DNA from: Verrucomicrobiales bacterium
GTDB taxonomy: Bacteria > Verrucomicrobiota > Verrucomicrobiia > Limisphaerales > UBA11320
Reading direction: 5' to 3'
DNA: 64,000 nucleotides
Assembly: GCA_016793885.1 (NCBI GenBank)
Contig: JAEUHE010000086.1
Span: forward strand, 23,780 to 87,779
Below, in pieces: positions 20,701 to 27,721 of the stretch (positions are counted from its first letter, which is position 1; every line of letters begins with the position of its first letter). The notes beneath the pieces were generated by a model, which searched no databases, was not told the DNA's origin, and worked only from the letters and a program-made list of their open reading frames with translations. Position numbers and translations under genes: made by a program.

Positions 20701-21309
20701 CCCGGTAAGGAGGCTCTGGACCGCCAGATGGATCGCGACCAGCGAGGACGAGCAAGCCGTCTGCACGTTGATGCTCGGCCCGTTCAGATTCATCTCATAC
20801 GAGACGCGGGTCGCCAGAAAGTCCTTGTCGTTGCCCGCGTGTCGCACCATGAAATCGCCGAGCGACTTCATCAGGTCGGGATTGGAGATGAGATTGTACA
20901 TCATGTACAAATTCATCCCGGAGGCACCGAACACACCGACCCCGTTTCCGTGAGTCTCCACGTTGTAGCCCGCGTCCTCCATGGCAGCCCAGGCGACCTC
21001 CAGGAAGAACCGGTGCTGCGGATCCATGACCGCGGCGTCGCGGGGGCTAAATCCGAAAAAGCCGGCATCGAACTGATCGACCCCGTCCAAAGTCGGGCAG
21101 GCCTTCACATAGGCGGGGTCGAGCAGCAAATCGGGAGATTCTCCCGCGGCCAACAGTTCTTCTTCGGTGAAGAAGCGGACCGATTCGACGCCGTCGCGAA
21201 GGTTTTTCCAAAGTTGGGCGACATCCCGGGCGCCGGGCAACCGTGATGCCATGCCGATCACGGCGATCTCGTTCCCCGAAGCTGCTCTGGATGCTGATTC
21301 GTGAGCCAT
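14764..21309 (-). CDS. Type I polyketide synthase, KS-AT-KR-DH-ACP-TE
   Basis: This 2181-residue single module has a complete ketosynthase (residues 12-430) with active-site Cys186 in TACSSS and later VECHGTGT and NIGHLGE histidines. The acyltransferase (535-840) has Ser634 in GHSMG; the residue pattern suggests malonyl-CoA. The ketoreductase (structural part 900-1120, catalytic 1150-1330) has GGLGGIG and intact K, S, Y, N residues. The dehydratase follows (about 1385-1650) with His1408 in a HVVKGGDALIP motif and Asp1569 in HPALLDMA. The acyl carrier (about 1750-1815) has Ser1783 in GGQSL. The thioesterase (about 1860-2120) has Ser1940 in GSSFG and a C-terminal GHHG. No enoylreductase or methyltransferase is present. 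The expected result is one malonyl extension reduced to the enoyl level and released by the TE. KR before DH is not the usual order. It starts 5 nt after the NRPS stop, so it likely extends that product. Confidence 0.95.
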   Translation of the reverse strand: MAHESASRAASGNEIAVIGMASRLPGARDVAQLWKNLRDGVESVRFFTEEELLAAGESPDLLLDPAYVKACPTLDGVDQFDAGFFGFSPRDAAVMDPQHRFFLEVAWAAMEDAGYNVETHGNGVGVFGASGMNLYMMYNLISNPDLMKSLGDFMVRHAGNDKDFLATRVSYEMNLNGPSINVQTACSSSLVAIHLAVQSLLTGECDMAMAGGVTILLPQIRGYVFSEGEIMSPDGHCRAFDAESKGTIFGSGVGIVVLKRLDDALADGDNVLAVIKGTAINNDGAMKVGYLAPSVEGQAKAITEAITLSGVDPATIDYVECHGTGTMVGDPIEISAITQAYRNFTDKTGFCAIGSLKSNIGHLGETSGVAGFIKTVLSLKNGLIPASLNYSAPNPQIDFANSPFFVNTKLTPWVRSGRPRRAGVTALGAGGTNAHVILEQAPEPAASSPGRTWQLLLLSARSSAALDAATLNLANHLREHPADNLADVAYTLAVGRKGFEQRRVVVCSGREDALATLGGADSKRMVTQALPKGNASVVFMFPGGGAQYATMGRDLYETEPVYSQAIDECLNYIKPQLGIDLRTLMFPPPGQAEAATKELEKPSLALPTLFATEYALAKLLMSWGVSPAAMIGHSMGEYVVACLAGVFSYQDGMALVTLRGRLFEKLPEGGMLSVPLPEAEARKFMGPELSFAAINGPSLSVVSGPVGAIAAVERALVEREIECTRIHINVAAHSSMLEPILGEFERFCSSIRFKPPVQPYISNLTGTWITAAQATDPAYWVKHLRHTVRFADGMAELLKEPGRLLLEIGPGRTLSSLSKQQFGKLVSASLSTLRHPKEEGSDVAFLLTTYGRLWMSGLKLDWSRFYGEQTRRRVSLPTYPFEHERFWVEPGQSISSQQKKHLRKRPAIADWFYLPSWKPAINASVSEGMAASASWLVFLDETGLGQRFVERLKGARVVTVSIGKRFAKKDEGRFYINPVERADYDSLLAELQSNGGLPEQVVHFWSVTAMDRQADPLAKLDSALNLNFYSLFYLAQALAAEEDPLRLTVVSNGGQQIAGESSLAPEKSLVLGPVRVIPHEFPHISARVVDVGWTPASAGQSETVARQILSECFSTTHESLVAWRGPDRWVQSTDPVRIDTAAPIEARLRDGGVYLITGGLGGIGFELAKHLVQSCRAKVALLGRSALPAREAYAGWLSEHNDQDATSKAIRKIQLLESLGGEVLPLTADVTDVDQMKRAVALTLKRFGSLQGVVHAAGILQDSLIQLKTRAEADRVILPKVKGALVLQAALQGTKLDFLALCSSVSSFLGLPGQVDYTAANAFLDAFARKRTWQDGLRTISINWSAWQQVGMASAIAGHPQALAREPDPIAFQKSQYPFWDSFHETPHRDVVFKTMFSREKHWLLSEHVVKGGDALIPGTGFIELVRAAWAQVSKSDGVELSDVLFLAPFPVKSATPRELRLTFHRKESGADFKLESVPSMELHSTGKVRSLPAEPLPTHAISILRGRCRRRTEVLDGFLNQTFMDFGPRWANLRRIDYGESEALVSLEIPESFASELDVFRCHPALLDMATGGAQSLIPGFDKEKDFYIPFSYGRFRMYRSLPAKLLSHVRYHSGGGHDVAIFDVTLLDESGNEIASVADFMMARFKKDRPLTAQPAGDPGPAPASAPTQLLNAVLREGILPSEGMEAFDRILSQPSLSQIVTSSVDLHLWQEQVDRLSRPEEEPKAGDPVGGLKLPKTNMQKEFSAPRNKEEKFLAQVWQELLGVEKVGIHDDFFELGGQSLIAVRLFNRIKKHYKLEFGLAVLFEAPTIEKCAAMIRERLGLPAMDVEDAAAENGAPVKLDTAAPVVPPKASSCIVPMKPGGSRPPLFVIHGMGGNILEYTHIAKHLHPDQPMYGIQAQGLDGKKPIQSRIEEIASTYIEEIRVFQPVGPYYIAGSSFGGLVGYEMAQQLLRKGERVALLFLFDSYGKDYPKLLPARLAFYHALKYEQYRWHLHLSNLRLLSKGEMMPYVKEKAKTARRRVGKMFKRLLNSTQRKFHLLMLPKPLREQAIMTGEDPRMMRGIAVPKAFQEVQNAAIQACDLYKFQTYGGKVVLFRALYQRPAIYEDRTNGWGELVKDLEIHVIPGHHGAIIREPRVGKLVQILNGCLEKTQQAERSRPSLLSDKAAMPQDDHSQAGQS

Positions 21310-21314
21310 ACGTG

Positions 21315-24300
21315 CTAAACGGTTCGACTCGCCTGGCGTTGCTGGCGGCGACGAGACAGGGCGTCCTTACGCGCTTCCCCTCGATCCTGGCTCTGCTGGA
21401 GTTTCTGAGCCTCGCCCTGCCCGGCCTCGTCGATATGCGCCGCCAAGGCGCTGACGGTCGGGAATCGGAACATGTCCACCAAAGGCACGTTCTTGCCTAA
21501 CGCTTGCCGAAGTAAATGATTTGCCTGAACCATCATCAGGGAGTTGGCTCCCAGGTCAAAAAAGTTGTCCGAGGCTCCTACCTGCTCGAGCTTAAGCAGA
21601 TCTTGCCAAACCTTCGAGATGATTTTCTCCGAGTCGCTGGACGGGGCCAGATAGGCGGTGGCCGACTCGGGTCGGGAATGTTCCGGCTCGGGCAACGCCG
21701 CCCGGTTGATCTTGCCGTTCGGGGTCAGGGGCAGTCGCTCGAGCACGACAAAGGCGCTGGGCACCATGTAGGCGGGCAGCTTGCCGCGCAGATAGCTGGC
21801 CAGCTCGGAAGGCAGGCTCTTGGCCGGCGTGGCGCTCGCGCCCACCCGGTTGACATAGTCGGTCCACGGCCTTTCCGGCCCCGGATCCAACGCGGCGCGA
21901 CCGGGCGAAGCCTTCTTCCGATGCCGAAAGGCCGCGTCGTAAGCATCGAGCCGCCCCTCGGCGTTCCAGCTCAACTCCACCTCGTAGTCGTCGGCAAGCT
22001 TCCACAGCTGCTCGGGGTCGATTCCGCTCACGGGCTGGGAATCCAGCAGAGCCCTCAGCTCGCCCACCGTGGCCGGTGCCGATCCCTTTTCCAGTAACTC
22101 GACCGCTTTCACTTCCCGACTCAGTCGCGGATTGGGCAGCCCCCGAAGGGTCAGAACCGGAGGCTCAGCCGCCAGCAGGTCGCGAACGCCGGCCAGAGCC
22201 AGCTGCTCAGCTCGGATGACATTGGCTTCCGCGCCGCCCGAGGCGGGGGCTGATCCGATCTCGAGCACCACATCATAACGGAAGCGCGTGACTTCGTTGA
22301 GGGACTCCCCTCGCTTGAGCTGCTGCACCACCCGGGTGATCTGAGGAATTCGACGGCTCAAGGCGCGGAACAAATCCGCATGGATCAACATCTCGCTCTC
22401 GCGCTCACGGCGTTTGGCAATGCGCTGCTTGAGCTCCGCCGTGCTTAGATGATCGGGCGCCTGATACAGCTCGATGTCGGTGAGGAAGGCAGTCAGCAAA
22501 GGAAGGCTGCGCAGATCCCCGAGGAAAATGCGTCCCCCGGGAGCCACCAGCGTTGCCACCTGCTCGAGCACCCGGCAGAGATACTCCACGCCAGGAAAAT
22601 ACTGCACCACCGAGTTGATGACGACGGTGTCGAACGACCCGGCGCCGAACTCCGGCAGCTGATCCGCCTTGCCCTGATGCAGCTCCACCTGAGCCAACGG
22701 GCGAACTTGCAATGCGCGCCGGATGTTCTCGATCGCGGTCGCCGCGAAATCCACGCCCACGTAACGTTCGCACTGGGGGGCAATCCGGAAGAGGAGCAGG
22801 CCGCTTCCGCAGCCAATCTCCAGAACACGTTTCGGCTTCAGGGACAGAATCCGTTCGACTCCCCGGTCCACCCACTCGCGCATTTCGGTCGGCGGAATGG
22901 GGGCGCCTGTGTAGCTGCTGTCCCATCCCACCAGGTCGAAGGTAGGATCGAGGGGCAGGGCCTCATTGTCCCCGGTCCGATGATAGGTCTCTGTCCAAAG
23001 ATGCTGCCAGTGTTCTGCGCCGGCGACAGTGGCGGCGCCGCCGCCGGACCCGGCTGCCTCAGGAACGGTGTAGGCAACCAATCGCTGATCCCCGGGCGTG
23101 TCCTCGCGGGCGATCACCACGCACTCCCGCACCAGGGGATGATGATTCAGCACCGTCTCGATCTCGCCCAACTCGATCCGATGGCCTCGGATTTTGACTT
23201 GATGATCCAAGCGGCCGAGGTACTCGACCTGGCCATCCTCGCGATAGCGGGCCAGATCGCCGGTCCGATACAGCCTCTCTCCGGCAACCGCGGCGAATGG
23301 ATTGGGAACAAATCTCTGGTCCGTCAGCTCCGGGCGGTTCAGATAACCGCGAACGACCCCGGCTCCACCGATCAGCAGCTCCCCCGGGACACCCACCGGC
23401 ACGAGCTGGAGGTTTCGATCCACGATGAAAACCTGCGTGTTGACCAGCGGCCGTCCGATCGTGATGGCGTCGGACCGCGTCACGCGAACCGAAGTCGACC
23501 ATACGGTGGTCTCGGTCGGGCCGTACATGTTGATCAGCTCCCCTTCCATGACCCGCAACAGCTGTTCCGCCAAGGTGGGAGGAAGGGCCTCTCCGCCCAG
23601 CAGCAGTTTCTTGATGGGGCGGAGGGCTTCCAGCGAGCCAGGGTTGATCGCCAGGATCGATGCCAAGGAGGGCGTGCACTGGAAATGGGTGACGCCATGC
23701 CGGCTGATCAGCGCCGGGATGCTGTAGTCTCCTTCCAGCCCTTCTTCGATCTCCGCGAGGCTGGGGTTGCTCAGCTCCCGCAGCCGGTTGAGATGAGTCA
23801 GGGCCGAAAGCGCATCGGCCGAAGGCACACCGAAGTCAATCAGGCAGGCCAGTTCGTCCGCCCCCATCGCCTTCAACCGATCCACAATCGCGAGCGCACT
23901 CTCCGGGGTTCCGAACAGACCTGCAGTCTCAAAATAGCGATCGAAGGCATGGTCGAGCAGGGCGTCCATGTCCTCGGGGGTGAAGTTGTCGAGATCCAGC
24001 TTCATGTCGCCGCCGACAGCTTTCTTCGAAGGCTGACGGAAAGCGGGAAAAGCCCAGGGCGCGATCTTGGTCAGGTCAAAGGCGCTCTTGAGGTAATTGC
24101 AAAGGGGCTGCTTGACCTTGACCCGCACCGCCTCGAGGTCGTCCCCAATGTGCGTGTGCAGCATCACCGAGACCAAACCCTGGCCCGGGTGTCCGTGAGC
24201 GCGCCAGGCCTCGCGATAGGCGGCGATCTTGTCCGCCAACTCCTCGATCTTTTGCCCCAGTAGGTTCGTGAGCAGGTTGAAGCCCATCTCACCGGCCATC

Positions 24301-27300
24301 CGGAAAGTCTCGATATTGCCGGCCGCGGTGATCCACATCGGCGGCCGGCTGCGCACGGGCGCAGGGAAGATCTTCACCGAGATCTCCTGCCCATCCCCGT
24401 TACGGACTTGCACAGCCTCGCCCCGCCACAGCTTCGAGACAGTCTCGATGCCACGGAACATCAGGTTCTTGCGATCGGCGTAGTTCTCCGGAGCGAAAGC
24501 GAAGTCGTTGGCATGCCAGCCGGAGGCAAAGGACAGTCCCACCCGGCCATTCGATAGATTGTCAACCATCGACCATTCTTCGGCCATGCGAATGGGATTG
24601 TGCAACGGAAGCACCACGCTGCCCGCCCGGATCTGGACGTTCTTGGTCACGGCGGCAATGGCGGCGCTGGTGACCGAGGGATTGGGATAGAGCCCGCCGA
24701 AGGCGTGAAAGTGTCGCTCGGGAGTCCAGATGGCGGTGAAGCCATGGGCATCCGCATACTTGGACCCTTCCAACATCAGCCAGTACCGGTTCTTGCCGGT
24801 GTTCTCCGCAGCGTCGCTGGAGAAATAGAACAAGGTGAAATCCAGCTTCCGCCTGGACGTCGACCGCTTCGGAGCCGGGCGATTCTGCTGGAACGCCTGC
24901 TCTTCGTGAACCACCACCTTGAAGCCGCGAGCCAACGTCCACGACAGCTCGAGCACATGGATATCGAAGGAGACGCTGGTCACGGCCAGCCACACTCCCG
25001 GGCTCTGCCCCTCCTGACCGAGCACCCGGTCCATTCCAGCGAAGAAGTTGAGCACGTTGCGATGCTCGATCATGACACCCTTCGGCTTGCCCGTGGAGCC
25101 GGAGGTGTAAATCACATACGCCAAATGATGCGGCTTGGCTCCGCTCAGGAAATCTCCCTCGGCCTGCTGCGAGATCGTCGGCCAATCGGTATCGAGCTTG
25201 ATCACCTTGGCGCGGTGGCGAGGCAACTCGGCAGCCAATCGCTCCTGGGAAACGATCACCGACGCCTGCGAATCCTCGAGCATGTGGGCGATTCGCTCCT
25301 GGGGGTAGGCCGGATCAATGGGAAGGTACGCGCCTCCCGCCTTTTGAATTCCCAGCAGCCCCACCAACATCTCCACCGAGCGCGACACACACAGACCGAC
25401 CATGGCATCGGGCCCAACCCCCAGCTCGCGCAGGTATCGGGCGAGCTGGTTCGCTCGCGCGTTCAGCTCGCGATAGGTCAAACTCTTTTCGCGAAACACC
25501 ACCGCCACGGCATCCGGCGTGCGGGCAGCCTGGGCCTCGATGGCCTGATGGACACACAGGTTGGATTCATAGGCCGCGCCCGTGTTGTTCCACTCCGAAA
25601 GGATCTGACCCTGATCGGCCTGGCTCACCAATGAAAGCCGGGAAACAGGCTGATCTGGACGCGCGATGATGCTTTCCAGCAAGGTGCCAAACTGCGAGGA
25701 GATCCGGCGAACGCTGGCGTCGGAAAGAGCCAGCCGAGAATAGCTCCATCGGCAACGACGCCCATCGGCCAGAACTTGCAGGCGCAGCTTGGGTCCGGGA
25801 AGCGCGCCAGAGCTCTGATCGAGCGAATCCACCACCTCGACCTGAATGGGCAGGGCCTTTTCCAGCCCCTGCTCCCGCACCCCGGACAAGCTGGCGTGCC
25901 GGGTCAGCAGATCGCGCAGCGCAGTGCCCTTGCTGCGGACCAATTCCAACTCCCGCTGATTGGCTCGAACCAAGGAAAGGAAATCAGGATCGCCCTCGGA
26001 CGCGAAGCGGAATGGCACCGCGTCCCAGAACAGGTTCTCCAGCGAGCTCACGTCCCGCTTGAGTTCAGGTAGCTGAAGCGCGAGATCGAAGACCTGTTCG
26101 CTGCCCACCCGGGACAAGTAGAGTCCGAACGCGCTCAGGATCAGCTCGGAGCCCGAAATCCCGGCCCGGCCGGCGAATTCCGCAACCTGGGAAGGAAGGT
26201 CAAGATCGAGAACACCCGTTTCCGCCGCCGCCGACCCTTCACGGCCCGCCGGCTCGAAGTAGGGAAAGGACACCGGGTGGAGCTTCTGCATCCGGCTCAC
26301 CCAAAATGATTCCGATTTGCACAGCCGCGCATTGAGTGCGGTGATTCGGGACGCCAGGACGGGCTCCGGTTCCGGAAGCTTGACCCCCTGCTTGAGCTGA
26401 TGCACCCGGGCAATCTCCTCGAGACAAGCCGGACGCCCACACAGGTGGAGCAACTGCCGGATCACCACGGCCCCGCCGCGGGCGGCGACGTGGATGCCGT
26501 CGGCGTCGCAGCCCAGCACGGTCCCCGGCTCTTGGGGAGACGACCGACCAGGGTCGGCCAACTCAAGGGCGGAGCAGATGTAAAACTCGGATCCGATTTG
26601 GATCTTCGCCCGTCCAAACGCATTGGCTGCCGAGCCAAAATCCATCGCTCGAACGAAGGCCTCAAGGGACTGCGGAGCTTGATCCCAGGACAAGATGGCC
26701 GCCCGATCGGGGCGCTTCCACATCGGGTTGTAGCTGCGCTGACTGTGATCCTGCTCCGTCGCAGTCCAGTTTCCCGCGATCAGCTTACCAATCAGCTCCT
26801 GAAAAGACTGCACCCCGGCCTCGAAGCATTTGGTCATCAGCGAGTGCGCCGTCTCATGCTCCGAAATATCGACCGAGCGTTGCACCAGGACCGGCCCGCC
26901 GTCGACTTTGTCGTTGATGAAGTGCCAGGTTACCCCGTGCGACGACTCGCGGTTCATCAACGCCCAGGACGCCGGATGCAGCCCGCCGTAGCGGGGCAAG
27001 AGGCTGTCATGAAAATTGATCGATCCCCGAGCGGCGGCGGCAACCGCCTCCTTCGGCATCACCCGCAGGTTGATGATACTAAACAGAAAGTCAAAAGGCT
27101 GCTTCAGCAGAACGGGGAGGTAATCCTCCTCCGGGCTGTAGACCGGGGTCCGGGCCGCGCGCGCCCACTCCACTACCTCGGAACTCAGGGCAATGATCCC
27201 CAACAACTCGAAGCCGGAAGCCATGAGGATCTCGGCGCACCGGATGGTCAGCGCCCCGTCTCCTACCAAAAAGCACTTCAGGTTCCTGCCCATGATCTCT

Positions 27301-27323
27301 TCTGATTGCGGTCCTTGATTCAC
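21315..27323 (-). CDS. NRPS initiation-type module: formyltransferase - half C - A (with inserted LLM monooxygenase and methyltransferase) - PCP
   Basis: This is a 2002-residue protein. Residues 11-320 form a formyltransferase with His105 in NFHDSLLPRYGG and Asp141 in VDGG, plus its C-terminal subdomain. Residues 345-580 match only the C-terminal half of a condensation domain; no HHxxxDG is present. The adenylation domain starts near 589 with A3 YTSGSTGKPKG near 738. It is interrupted after A4 by a luciferase-like FMN monooxygenase (about 822-1187, MupA/Atu3671 type). It resumes to A5 (NMYGPTE, near 1262) and A8 (RIELGEIE, near 1380). A SAM methyltransferase (about 1435-1690, LEIGCGSG) then interrupts it again before A10 NGKINR near 1867. 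The PCP carries Ser1928 in GANSL. The extracted specificity code DILQLGMVWK is close to known glycine codes. The product may be N-formyl, N-methyl and/or hydroxylated glycine; these modifications are inferred. Translation may start at residue 11. Confidence 0.93.
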   Translation of the reverse strand: MNQGPQSEEIMGRNLKCFLVGDGALTIRCAEILMASGFELLGIIALSSEVVEWARAARTPVYSPEEDYLPVLLKQPFDFLFSIINLRVMPKEAVAAAARGSINFHDSLLPRYGGLHPASWALMNRESSHGVTWHFINDKVDGGPVLVQRSVDISEHETAHSLMTKCFEAGVQSFQELIGKLIAGNWTATEQDHSQRSYNPMWKRPDRAAILSWDQAPQSLEAFVRAMDFGSAANAFGRAKIQIGSEFYICSALELADPGRSSPQEPGTVLGCDADGIHVAARGGAVVIRQLLHLCGRPACLEEIARVHQLKQGVKLPEPEPVLASRITALNARLCKSESFWVSRMQKLHPVSFPYFEPAGREGSAAAETGVLDLDLPSQVAEFAGRAGISGSELILSAFGLYLSRVGSEQVFDLALQLPELKRDVSSLENLFWDAVPFRFASEGDPDFLSLVRANQRELELVRSKGTALRDLLTRHASLSGVREQGLEKALPIQVEVVDSLDQSSGALPGPKLRLQVLADGRRCRWSYSRLALSDASVRRISSQFGTLLESIIARPDQPVSRLSLVSQADQGQILSEWNNTGAAYESNLCVHQAIEAQAARTPDAVAVVFREKSLTYRELNARANQLARYLRELGVGPDAMVGLCVSRSVEMLVGLLGIQKAGGAYLPIDPAYPQERIAHMLEDSQASVIVSQERLAAELPRHRAKVIKLDTDWPTISQQAEGDFLSGAKPHHLAYVIYTSGSTGKPKGVMIEHRNVLNFFAGMDRVLGQEGQSPGVWLAVTSVSFDIHVLELSWTLARGFKVVVHEEQAFQQNRPAPKRSTSRRKLDFTLFYFSSDAAENTGKNRYWLMLEGSKYADAHGFTAIWTPERHFHAFGGLYPNPSVTSAAIAAVTKNVQIRAGSVVLPLHNPIRMAEEWSMVDNLSNGRVGLSFASGWHANDFAFAPENYADRKNLMFRGIETVSKLWRGEAVQVRNGDGQEISVKIFPAPVRSRPPMWITAAGNIETFRMAGEMGFNLLTNLLGQKIEELADKIAAYREAWRAHGHPGQGLVSVMLHTHIGDDLEAVRVKVKQPLCNYLKSAFDLTKIAPWAFPAFRQPSKKAVGGDMKLDLDNFTPEDMDALLDHAFDRYFETAGLFGTPESALAIVDRLKAMGADELACLIDFGVPSADALSALTHLNRLRELSNPSLAEIEEGLEGDYSIPALISRHGVTHFQCTPSLASILAINPGSLEALRPIKKLLLGGEALPPTLAEQLLRVMEGELINMYGPTETTVWSTSVRVTRSDAITIGRPLVNTQVFIVDRNLQLVPVGVPGELLIGGAGVVRGYLNRPELTDQRFVPNPFAAVAGERLYRTGDLARYREDGQVEYLGRLDHQVKIRGHRIELGEIETVLNHHPLVRECVVIAREDTPGDQRLVAYTVPEAAGSGGGAATVAGAEHWQHLWTETYHRTGDNEALPLDPTFDLVGWDSSYTGAPIPPTEMREWVDRGVERILSLKPKRVLEIGCGSGLLLFRIAPQCERYVGVDFAATAIENIRRALQVRPLAQVELHQGKADQLPEFGAGSFDTVVINSVVQYFPGVEYLCRVLEQVATLVAPGGRIFLGDLRSLPLLTAFLTDIELYQAPDHLSTAELKQRIAKRRERESEMLIHADLFRALSRRIPQITRVVQQLKRGESLNEVTRFRYDVVLEIGSAPASGGAEANVIRAEQLALAGVRDLLAAEPPVLTLRGLPNPRLSREVKAVELLEKGSAPATVGELRALLDSQPVSGIDPEQLWKLADDYEVELSWNAEGRLDAYDAAFRHRKKASPGRAALDPGPERPWTDYVNRVGASATPAKSLPSELASYLRGKLPAYMVPSAFVVLERLPLTPNGKINRAALPEPEHSRPESATAYLAPSSDSEKIISKVWQDLLKLEQVGASDNFFDLGANSLMMVQANHLLRQALGKNVPLVDMFRFPTVSALAAHIDEAGQGEAQKLQQSQDRGEARKDALSRRRQQRQASRTV

Positions 27324-27721
27324 AAAATGACGTCCCTAGACCGAAGTTTTACTACGAAGATGCTCCACAATCAATGCTGTTAAGTTAATCACAAGGAAAC
27401 AAACAACATCCTTACGGGTAACAACTTACACGATAATACGAACGATGCAATCTCGGCTGAATCTTGCTCTCCTCACTACAGTTTCTAATAACCCTGAATC
27501 GTGTCAGGCCGCCTGAAAGGGACTTTAGGCATCCCCTCTCTTCCTTCGGCATAGGTACGCCTGGACACAAGAAGCCCAGACCTGTTCCACGGGGGAAGCG
27601 GACTGGTGATGAGGTTTTGGCGGCCCGTTAGCGGTGCCGCCAAAACCCGTGGAGAACTCTGAAAACTGCCTTCGGGTCGGTCCGGCCGGGGAAGAGGCTT
27701 TCCTTCCTCCCGGCGAGGGGA
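27324..27721. other. Intergenic region between NRPS and EPS genes
   Basis: About 400 bp without a gene separate the last EPS gene from the first NRPS gene; both are transcribed leftward. The right part holds a stem-loop (listed separately). The part next to the NRPS start (27324-27480) is AT-rich and is the natural place for a promoter or leader, but no firm consensus is visible. Confidence 0.5.
27614..27646. terminator. Stem-loop, possible terminator of the EPS unit
   Basis: An 11-bp perfect inverted repeat (27614-27624 and 27636-27646, GTTTTGGCGGC/GCCGCCAAAAC) encloses an 11-nt loop, 76 nt after the stop of the CapD-type gene. No clear U-tract follows on either strand, so it may be a weak or factor-assisted terminator, or an RNA leader element of the NRPS transcript. 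Confidence 0.5.

Noticed and set aside
22449..24263. 604-residue plus-strand open frame opposite the NRPS
   Set aside because: It lies fully antisense to conserved A-domain, monooxygenase and methyltransferase motifs, and its own sequence shows only the Arg/His/Gln-rich composition of a shadow frame in GC-rich DNA.
25600..26330. Functional condensation domain in the formyl-NRPS
   Set aside because: Only the C-terminal lobe is present and the HHxxxDG active site is missing, so it is described as a half domain.
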